A stretch of 64,000 bases of DNA from Candidatus Kryptoniota bacterium (GTDB taxonomy: Bacteria; Bacteroidota; Ignavibacteria; Kryptoniales; JAKASW01): the NCBI GenBank assembly GCA_036567965.1, contig DATCTN010000031.1:62001-126000 (forward strand), read 5' to 3'. The position numbers and the translations under genes were made by a program. Positions 53,898 to 61,250 of this stretch are shown piece by piece. The notes beneath the pieces were generated by a model. That model had not been told where the DNA came from. It worked only from the letters and a program-made list of their open reading frames with translations, and made no database searches. How positions within the stretch are numbered: position 1 is the first letter of the stretch; each line of letters starts with the position of its first letter.

Positions 53898-55166
53898 TTG
53901 ACAGATCGATTGAATAAAGATCTGAGAGGACGAGGTACGAATCTTAAACCATCGAACACCAAAGATCTTGAAATCGTGGCAGCAGGACATACCTGCCTTG
54001 ACTTGATACCAGCGTTCAGAATTGATGGTGAAGTGGATAAGCTTACGGATGTTCTCGTGCCCGGTAAGATGATAGACATGGGGGACTGCGTTGTTGTGGC
54101 AGGAGGTCCTGTAACAAACGCGGGTGTGTCCATTCGGCGGCTTGGAGTAAAAACCGAATTAATCGGCAAAGTCGGCAATGATGATTTTGGCAAACAGGTA
54201 CTTAACTGGTATGAAGAGCACGAGGGTCATTTTACGGGGATTAAAATGGTCGATGGGGAATCAACATCATATACAATTGCTATCTGTATCCCTGGGATAG
54301 ATCGTTTCTATCTGCATCATTGCGGTGCGAACGATACGTTCGGTTATGATGATATGGATTTTGACCTTGTGCTGCGTTCGAAACTGATGCTTTTCGGTTA
54401 TCCTCCCTGGATGAAAAAGCTTTATGATGGCAGGGGATGTGAATTGACAAGAATCCTCAGGAAAACCAAAGAATTAGGAACTACAACTGCGCTTGATCTC
54501 TCGCTTCCCGACGTAGATAGTTATGCAGGGCAAGTCGACTGGTTCGCCATCCTCAGAGACTGGGTTCCGCTGTCAGATATTATGGCACCGAGTGCTGAAG
54601 AGATATTCTTTTTCCTTTACAGAGAAACGTTCCTCGAGAAAAAGGCGAAGCTCGGACCCAAAGAGAGCGTACTTGATCATATGACCGTGAAAGAGATTTC
54701 CACCGTAGGAAATGATTTAGTGAAGATGGGCGCAGCGATAGCGATGGTCAAGTGCGGCCACAGGGGCTTGTACATAAGGACCGCAGACAGGAGCCGGCTT
54801 AATGAGATGGGGGCAGCACGGTGTTGCGACCTTGAAAACTGGGCGAATCGTGAGCTTTGGTTCCCAGTTTATCAGGAGGAGAAATTCGTGGGGGCACTGG
54901 GCTCAGGTGATTCGGCAATTGCGGGATTTCTCTCTGCATTTATTGGGAACCATACTATCGAATCCTGCTTGAGATATGCGAACGCTGCGGGAAGCATGAA
55001 CGTTACCGTTCCCGACGGACTTACATGGAACAAGGGGTTCGATGATCTGACAAGACGCCTGGAAACAGGGTGGAAGACAAAAGAATTGAAGATCGAGGAG
55101 CCGGGCTGGAAATATGAGCGCGGATTCTGGGTGGGGCCTGCCAACAGTGGAAAATGGGAATCTTAA
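53898..55166 (+). CDS. PfkB-family carbohydrate kinase
   Basis: A 422-residue ribokinase-fold sugar kinase, longer than the usual ~310. The first ~20 residues are extra; the domain begins LEIVAAGHTCLDLIPAF, then VVAGGPVTNAGVSIRRLG (the GG switch) and GKVGNDDFGK. The C-terminal signature is GALGSGDSAIAGFLSAF, with the catalytic base Asp338; the usual GAGD is GSGD here. An insert around residues 230-265 and the C-terminal WKYERGFWVGP tail are unusual. It starts at TTG 53898 and directly abuts the GH3 gene. In a locus with xylA and no xylulokinase it may phosphorylate xylulose or another released sugar. That is inference; the family also covers fructose, ribose and nucleoside kinases. Confidence 0.88.
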   Translation: MTDRLNKDLRGRGTNLKPSNTKDLEIVAAGHTCLDLIPAFRIDGEVDKLTDVLVPGKMIDMGDCVVVAGGPVTNAGVSIRRLGVKTELIGKVGNDDFGKQVLNWYEEHEGHFTGIKMVDGESTSYTIAICIPGIDRFYLHHCGANDTFGYDDMDFDLVLRSKLMLFGYPPWMKKLYDGRGCELTRILRKTKELGTTTALDLSLPDVDSYAGQVDWFAILRDWVPLSDIMAPSAEEIFFFLYRETFLEKKAKLGPKESVLDHMTVKEISTVGNDLVKMGAAIAMVKCGHRGLYIRTADRSRLNEMGAARCCDLENWANRELWFPVYQEEKFVGALGSGDSAIAGFLSAFIGNHTIESCLRYANAAGSMNVTVPDGLTWNKGFDDLTRRLETGWKTKELKIEEPGWKYERGFWVGPANSGKWES

Positions 55167-57008
55167 ATGACTCCAAAGCGAGAGACAAGAATGTCAAAAA
55201 AAGAAAGAGAATCATTTGTCAGCAAGACAATTGCAGGAATGAGTTTGGAAGAAAAGGTCGGCCAGCTATTGACATTTACCAGACGCGGCGCAATGTTAAC
55301 GCCGAGCGCAATAGAACAGATCACAAGACTGCAATGCGGCGGGCTTTGTCTTGAGCCTTATGCACTTGAGACCTGCAAGAATCTTTACTGGGGCAATTCA
55401 CAGATTGATCAGAATTTCAAAAAGCCCGCGGACTATTTTACCATATCGAACACTTACTTTGCAGGTAAGACTTTTGGTATCAGCATAACACCGGAAGATT
55501 ACACAAAAGACTTAAACAGGCTGCAGAAGATTGCAATGAAAAGGCGCTCTGGTATTCCTCTCCACATGACTATTGATTTCGAGGGCGACTTCAAAAACGA
55601 TTATATGTCCGGCGGAATAAGACAGTTTCCGCCTCCGATGGGTATGACAGCGATGGGCGACGTTAAGCTGACTTACAAAATTGGTTTCACCATCGCGAAA
55701 CAGTTGAGCGCCATAGGTGTTACCCAAATGTATTCGCCTGTCTGCGATGTGAATATCAATCCCAAGAACCCGGAAATCGGGGTCAGATCATTTGGTGACG
55801 ATCCCGAAGTGTGCGCAAAACAGGCCGTTGCCTTGATCAAGGGTTTGCAGGACGGCGGCATAGCAGCGACGGCGAAACATTTTCCCGGGAGAGGTGATTC
55901 TGCAACTGATGCCCACGATGTTCTGGATGTGATAAGGGCCGACAAGAAAAGGATGCAGGAGGTTGAGCTGGTCCCTTTCAAAGCTGCGATCGCCGCGGGG
56001 GTAAAAGCAATTATGACGGGGCATTCGGTCTATCCGGCGTATGACGACAAATACCCGACCACGTTGTCGGAGAAGATCCTTACGGGACTCTTGAGAGAAG
56101 AGCTGGGTTTCGATGGTGTGATTGTCTCTGACGCAATCGGCATGGCTGCCATTCTCAAGCAATGGCCTCTTCCGAGAGCTTGTGCATTAGCGATACAGGC
56201 CGGATGCGATACGATACTCCTGAAGGCAGATGACGAATCGAGGTCGCAGTGCTTCTTTGGAATCAAGCAAGCCGTTGAAACAGGCGAACTCTCCGAAGAC
56301 AGGGTAAACGATGCTGTCAGACACCTTCTGAACATGAAATACGACCAGGGCTTATTTGAGAAGGCTGGGAAGATGGACCCCAAAAAAGCCCAGACTTATG
56401 CCAGCAGCAAACAAGTTATAGATTTCTCGTGGGACGTTGCGAAGAAAGCTCTGATAGTAATGCGCGACGATAATGGAATGCTGCCATTGAATCCAAAGCA
56501 GAAATTGCTCGTCATTGAACAACGTATTCCCTATGAGTTTGTCGGGAAAGATCCTTATATGCACACGCATATGTTCTGTGAGGCAATGGTAAACCATTCA
56601 ACGAATTTGATTCTGACCGATACCGATTTCTCAGCGAACGAAGAGGAAATTTCCGAATGCTTGGAGCTAGCGAAACAAGCTGACATAGTCGTCATGACGA
56701 ATTATTACGCCCGAATCGTCAAAGCGGGAAACAACCGACTTCTTGCTAAGCAGCTCAAAGACGCGGGTCATAAAATTATTCTCGTGACCAATTATCCCTA
56801 CGTTGAGGGGACTACAAATGAAGCTGACGTCGTTGTCTGTAATTTCAGCGGGACACCTGATTCCATAAGAGCTTCGGCAGACCTCCTTTTTGGAAAAATC
56901 AAGCCCTCGGCTAAGACTAAGTTGCCCATATCCCTCGGCGTTCAGAAAGAAGCTCCTCTAAAAAAACCGCCGGCAAAGCAAAACCCCTGGGGGCTATCAT
57001 ATTGTTAG
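55167..57008 (+). CDS. GH3 enzyme of the NagZ/beta-N-acetylhexosaminidase type, cytoplasmic
   Basis: A 613-residue GH3 protein; ATG 55167 follows immediately on the kinase stop, and ATG 55191 (MSKKERESF) is also possible. The barrel has SLEEKVGQLL, then the NagZ hallmark KHFPGRGDSATDAHD in which Asp248 and His250 form the Asp-His acid/base dyad. The nucleophile is Asp322 in VSDAIGMAAIL. A C-terminal sandwich domain follows (NGMLPLNPKQKLLVI, VVMTNYYARIVKAG). Without a signal peptide it acts inside the cell. NagZ-type enzymes remove N-acetylglucosamine (some act as phosphorylases). In a xylan locus this is unexpected, so the true substrate is open. Confidence 0.88.
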   Translation: MTPKRETRMSKKERESFVSKTIAGMSLEEKVGQLLTFTRRGAMLTPSAIEQITRLQCGGLCLEPYALETCKNLYWGNSQIDQNFKKPADYFTISNTYFAGKTFGISITPEDYTKDLNRLQKIAMKRRSGIPLHMTIDFEGDFKNDYMSGGIRQFPPPMGMTAMGDVKLTYKIGFTIAKQLSAIGVTQMYSPVCDVNINPKNPEIGVRSFGDDPEVCAKQAVALIKGLQDGGIAATAKHFPGRGDSATDAHDVLDVIRADKKRMQEVELVPFKAAIAAGVKAIMTGHSVYPAYDDKYPTTLSEKILTGLLREELGFDGVIVSDAIGMAAILKQWPLPRACALAIQAGCDTILLKADDESRSQCFFGIKQAVETGELSEDRVNDAVRHLLNMKYDQGLFEKAGKMDPKKAQTYASSKQVIDFSWDVAKKALIVMRDDNGMLPLNPKQKLLVIEQRIPYEFVGKDPYMHTHMFCEAMVNHSTNLILTDTDFSANEEEISECLELAKQADIVVMTNYYARIVKAGNNRLLAKQLKDAGHKIILVTNYPYVEGTTNEADVVVCNFSGTPDSIRASADLLFGKIKPSAKTKLPISLGVQKEAPLKKPPAKQNPWGLSYC

Positions 57009-57015
57009 GAATGCC

Positions 57016-59550
57016 ATGTCGAGAACTTATAGTCTAAAGATAAGCGACGTTTTCACAATCTCAGGATCACAAATATCTGAGATCTATGTTAACAACAAGA
57101 TGTTGGTTCATTTTCAAGGAATGTCAAAAACCCTTCAATTCCCTCTCACTATTGCTCTTCAAGGTGCTCCGACCTGTTCGATCGGCATATCTCCCGAAGG
57201 TTTATACAACAGACTTAATAATGCCGGCAGGGTGATCTTGTTGAACCAGAATGCGATTCAACTTGCCTCTGCGCCATTTATCCGTTTTGGCGTTAAGTGT
57301 GTTATGCTCACTACAAAAAATCCCAGAGCGGCTGAAGGGCCTGACGATATACCCGCCCTGAAAAATTACTACCACCCTCCGGTATCTGAGAAGCAGGCAT
57401 CAATTTCTCTTTCCACCCCTTTGGCGGAGATGTCGTATGACCTTGGCGAGCTTAAAGTGATTAGAAGGATGATTTCTCCTCTCTTATCCAGAAATGCCCA
57501 GGCACTCATGCCCGTCGGGGTAGAGGAATATGAGGTAACGAATCGTTCAAACAAAGTTCAACAAATTACTTTAGTAATCCCCAGACCGTCACTGGTAAAT
57601 CTTCAGGAAAAAGAATTAAAGCCAACAGATCAGGATACTGTTTACGTATGCTCTGCGCCAGTGAAAGGCCAGGTGCATGAAGACTTCAGGCATGCCGCCA
57701 CAAGGGGAGTGGTTATGGGAAGCAGTGAATGCACGGATAGGATGGTCATTGCCGTACCGGAAATGGAAGGCATGAAGATAGATACACAACCTTACTTTTG
57801 CTTGAACAGGCTTAAGCAGGATTTATTGTTAAATAGCGATGGAAGTTTCTACGAGAAGAGAGAGCCGCTGGTCAATCAAGATTATGGAGCGGCTATAAGC
57901 CTGAGTTTCGAGTTGAGACCAAAAGCAACGACAAAAGTACCGGTCGCCATCATCTTGGATTTTCCGCAGCAGCGGTATATCGACGGCAAGACCTTTGAGC
58001 GGAAATATGTCAAGAGCTTTGAGAATAAAGAGACCAGAGCGATGGATATGGCGAAGATTGCCCTGGACAATTATTCTGAATGGTTGAAGCGTACATTGAC
58101 AATTCAAAACAGGATATATGATCTCATTCGGAGAAGCCCTTCCTATAAGAATGATAAGAGCGGTGCATTAAGACTAACAAGGTTGATCTTCAACGAGTTT
58201 AGTTTTCCATTATCGAATGCTGCTGTATGGATTGAAGACAACAACGGCAATGATATTGCCAGGTTCCTGGAGTGTTTTGATTACGCTTATTTAGATCCCT
58301 CGGATGTTGAGTGGTATTCCATGGTTCTGCTGATACTTTTTCCTTCTGTGGAGCGGGAGCTCTGCCAGCGGTTCATTGACTCGATTCAAGCAGAGGATCT
58401 CACAAAGCGTTATTATCATCACCATGCATCTTTTGTTGAAGCTAGAAAGCATTTCGAAGAGCATCCGGAAGAATACAAAGGCATGTCGCTGACTCAGATA
58501 AGAGACGCCTTCAAGGTCAAGGGGAGTGTGGCGCATGACTTGGGCGCTTTGCCTAAAGGTCATGCCTTGCGCAATGTTAGTGATTATGCTTGGTACAATA
58601 ATAACTATTGGGTGGACCTTTTCCCCAAGCTGGCGATAAGGGTGCTGCGCAACGTTAAATTCTTGGGCGATGTCGATTTCCTAAGGAAGAATTGGGAGAC
58701 ACTGAAATTCGGATTTGAGCATTTGAAAGAGCTTGATAACGATGGAGACGGTGTACCCGAAGGCAATTCTCACGAAGTGAAGAATACATTTGACAATATC
58801 ACTTTATTCGGCATAGATGCGTATGATGTGACTATTTTTATGGCTGCTTGTCAAGCCATGATTAGAATGGCCGAGCTTATGAATGATGAACCTGCCAGAA
58901 AATCATATGAAGAGAGCTTTGAAAAAGCCTCCAGGATGTTCGAGAAACTTTGGAGAGACCGGAAAGACGGCAATGGTCGCAGGCTGCAGTACTATGTCAC
59001 CTGCTATGATCCCGTTACACGAAAGACAAATACAGACGTCTGGACCAACCAACTGGATGCCTTGTGGTCATTGATTGCAATGGGAGAAGAGCCGTTTGTT
59101 CCTGACGAGAGGGCCAGGAAAATCCTGAAGACAATATATAGGAACAACCGGACCCCCATGGGTTGGTCGATGGCTCGAACACAAGATGGCAAGCCGGTAG
59201 AATCCGATCAGGGAAAGGATGTATACACCACGTCCAACTATGTTTTTGCACAACTCCTTGATTATTATGGCCTGGTTAAGGAGAGCAAGGAAGTCTACAA
59301 AGCAATGGATAAAGTTGTTTTCCAGCACGCCAATTCCTTGATAACCCCGGACAACCTCAGGGCTGAACTCGAGAAAGAAGATGGAGAGCAGGCTAAAGGG
59401 GCTCATTATATAGTCGCCGCTTATCCCAGACCTGGTGCAATATTGACTCAGTTAGTCGTAAATTATATTAAAGAGCTCCAAGAGCGAACGAATTCTAGCA
59501 GAATTCCTCCTGAGCAGTTAAGTTCTTTTGCGGCTGAGCTGGTGAAGTAA
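57016..59550 (+). CDS. GH116-family glycosidase (beta-glucosidase/beta-xylosidase), cytoplasmic
   Basis: An 844-residue protein starting at ATG 57016, seven bases after the GH3 stop. The N-terminal ~380 residues are a beta-sandwich; the rest is an (alpha/alpha)6 barrel of the GBA2/GH116 type. ARFLECFDYAYLDPSDVEWYS carries the candidate nucleophile Glu419. VAHDLGALPKG, the WVDLFPKLAIRVLRNV helix and LDNDGDGVPEGN follow, then KNTFDNITLFGIDAYD with the candidate acid/base Asp593. Characterised archaeal relatives hydrolyse both beta-glucosides and beta-xylosides, which fits this locus. No signal peptide. Divergence from animal GBA2 is large, so the specificity is inferred from context. Confidence 0.82.
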   Translation: MSRTYSLKISDVFTISGSQISEIYVNNKMLVHFQGMSKTLQFPLTIALQGAPTCSIGISPEGLYNRLNNAGRVILLNQNAIQLASAPFIRFGVKCVMLTTKNPRAAEGPDDIPALKNYYHPPVSEKQASISLSTPLAEMSYDLGELKVIRRMISPLLSRNAQALMPVGVEEYEVTNRSNKVQQITLVIPRPSLVNLQEKELKPTDQDTVYVCSAPVKGQVHEDFRHAATRGVVMGSSECTDRMVIAVPEMEGMKIDTQPYFCLNRLKQDLLLNSDGSFYEKREPLVNQDYGAAISLSFELRPKATTKVPVAIILDFPQQRYIDGKTFERKYVKSFENKETRAMDMAKIALDNYSEWLKRTLTIQNRIYDLIRRSPSYKNDKSGALRLTRLIFNEFSFPLSNAAVWIEDNNGNDIARFLECFDYAYLDPSDVEWYSMVLLILFPSVERELCQRFIDSIQAEDLTKRYYHHHASFVEARKHFEEHPEEYKGMSLTQIRDAFKVKGSVAHDLGALPKGHALRNVSDYAWYNNNYWVDLFPKLAIRVLRNVKFLGDVDFLRKNWETLKFGFEHLKELDNDGDGVPEGNSHEVKNTFDNITLFGIDAYDVTIFMAACQAMIRMAELMNDEPARKSYEESFEKASRMFEKLWRDRKDGNGRRLQYYVTCYDPVTRKTNTDVWTNQLDALWSLIAMGEEPFVPDERARKILKTIYRNNRTPMGWSMARTQDGKPVESDQGKDVYTTSNYVFAQLLDYYGLVKESKEVYKAMDKVVFQHANSLITPDNLRAELEKEDGEQAKGAHYIVAAYPRPGAILTQLVVNYIKELQERTNSSRIPPEQLSSFAAELVK

Positions 59551-59667
59551 AATGCCTGCGCATCTTGAAAGATTGACAGTGCGAAAAGGGGATCGAGATT
59601 AGCAGGTGAGGGAGCCAGGATTTGCTCTTAATGTTACAGAAAAATCAAGTTGATCTTTGAGGTGAAA

Positions 59668-61155
59668 TTGCAGACACCCATAGGAAAACTTTCTGTACGG
59701 GAAAAAATCGGTTACGGCTTCGGAGACGGAGCGGCGAACTTCGTGTTCCAGACGATGCTGATATTTCAACTTCCTTTCTACACGAACGTTTTCGGCATTA
59801 CTGCCGCTGCGGCTGGCACTCTTCTTCTTGTCGGACGCTTCTGGGACGCGGCATTCGATCCGTTTATGGGCACCCTGGCAGATCGCACAAACACACGGTG
59901 GGGTAAGTTTCGGCCATGGGTTCTATGGTCGGCGGTTCCCTTCGCAGTTGCATTTGTCCTGGTGTTCACCACGCCCCATTTTGGCGCGACAGGAAAAATG
60001 CTATACGCATACATAACGTACATCCTTTTGATGACACTTTATTCCGTCAACAACACTCCTTATTCTGCTCTGAACGGCGTTATTACCGGCGATGTAAATG
60101 AAAGAACTTCCCTTTCGTCTTACAGATTCTTCTTCTCGATGGCGGCGGCGCTTATAGTGCAAGGTTTCACACTGCCGCTGGTTTATAAGTTCGGTCAGGG
60201 CGACGCTCAGAAAGGTTATTCGATGACGATCGGAATGTTTGCTATAGTTTGTATCGTCTTTTTCCTCATAACTTTTTTCAGCGTCAGAGAGCGTATCAAA
60301 CCCGATCCGAAGCAGAAATCTTCCCCGAAGAAGGACCTGGTCGGTCTTTTGAAAACCGGACCATGGATCACAATGTTCGTCACGACTCTTTTCGTCTTCA
60401 TAACGCTCGCGATGTGGGGTAGCGGCATGTTTTACTACTTCACCTATTATGTGGACAAAGACGCACTGTTTAACTTCCTCCAGTCGATGGGTTTGGCCCA
60501 AGTTCCTTCGGGAACAGGCGGTTTTTGGTATGGAATCTTGAATACCTTCGGACTCATTGTCGGCAAGGATGCGAGCAATGTCTCCGGGGTAGGATTCAGT
60601 CTCTTCAATATGGCCGGCATGGTCATGAATATTCTCGGAGTCATGGTTTCTACCGCCCTGGCGATACGGTTCGGGAAGAAGGCTGTTTTCACTATCGGAC
60701 TGTTCTTCACGGCAGTATTTACTTCATTGTTTATAGTCCTGCCTGCACAGGCAGTCGGGCTGGCATTTCTTCTGAATATTCTTAAGTCGCTCGCTTACGG
60801 TCCGACAATTCCTCTCTTGTGGGCCATGATGGCGGATGTAGCGGATTATTCGGAATGGAAGACAAAGCGTCGCGCTACGGGGCTCGTGTTTGCGGGAATA
60901 GTTTTTGGCCTGAAGGCGGGTCTCGGATTGGGCGGCGCGATATGCGGTTGGATTCTGGCGGCTTATGACTACGTTCCCAATGTCGCACAAACTGCTCATG
61001 CCCTATTCGGCATCCGAATGGCTGCCAGCATATATCCGGCATTGACTTTCTTTGCGGGTGTGATTGCCATACTATTCTATGGAATCAGCAAGAAGCTCAA
61101 TTTGCAGATTCAAGATGAACTTGCGGAGCGGAGAAAAAGTTTTGATTTCACCTGA
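59668..61155 (+). CDS. GPH-family sugar:cation symporter (probable xylo-oligosaccharide/xyloside transporter)
   Basis: A 495-residue, 12-helix inner-membrane transporter. TTG 59668 is used because GAGGTG precedes it and MQTPIGKLSVREKIGYGFGD then follows; the frame is open 18 bases further. GPH marks are KIGYGFGDGAANFVFQTM and DPFMGTLADRTNTRWGKFRPW in the first loop. Next come LYSVNNTPYSALNGVI and, in the second half, AMMADVADYSEWKTKRRATG. Family members (MelB, XynB, XylT, UidB) carry glycosides with Na+ or H+. An insertion of ~45 residues around 280-330 lies between the two halves. Placed between cytoplasmic glycosidases and a TonB receptor, it likely imports xylo-oligosaccharides. Confidence 0.92.
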   Translation: MQTPIGKLSVREKIGYGFGDGAANFVFQTMLIFQLPFYTNVFGITAAAAGTLLLVGRFWDAAFDPFMGTLADRTNTRWGKFRPWVLWSAVPFAVAFVLVFTTPHFGATGKMLYAYITYILLMTLYSVNNTPYSALNGVITGDVNERTSLSSYRFFFSMAAALIVQGFTLPLVYKFGQGDAQKGYSMTIGMFAIVCIVFFLITFFSVRERIKPDPKQKSSPKKDLVGLLKTGPWITMFVTTLFVFITLAMWGSGMFYYFTYYVDKDALFNFLQSMGLAQVPSGTGGFWYGILNTFGLIVGKDASNVSGVGFSLFNMAGMVMNILGVMVSTALAIRFGKKAVFTIGLFFTAVFTSLFIVLPAQAVGLAFLLNILKSLAYGPTIPLLWAMMADVADYSEWKTKRRATGLVFAGIVFGLKAGLGLGGAICGWILAAYDYVPNVAQTAHALFGIRMAASIYPALTFFAGVIAILFYGISKKLNLQIQDELAERRKSFDFT

Positions 61156-61250
61156 ACGGGTCAGAGTCTTTCAAATCGATGTTTGTCCAAGATTGCATCC
61201 GCGGTGCGCTGGTGCCGTGGAGATATAAGACAAAATAAGGAGGCACTCTT

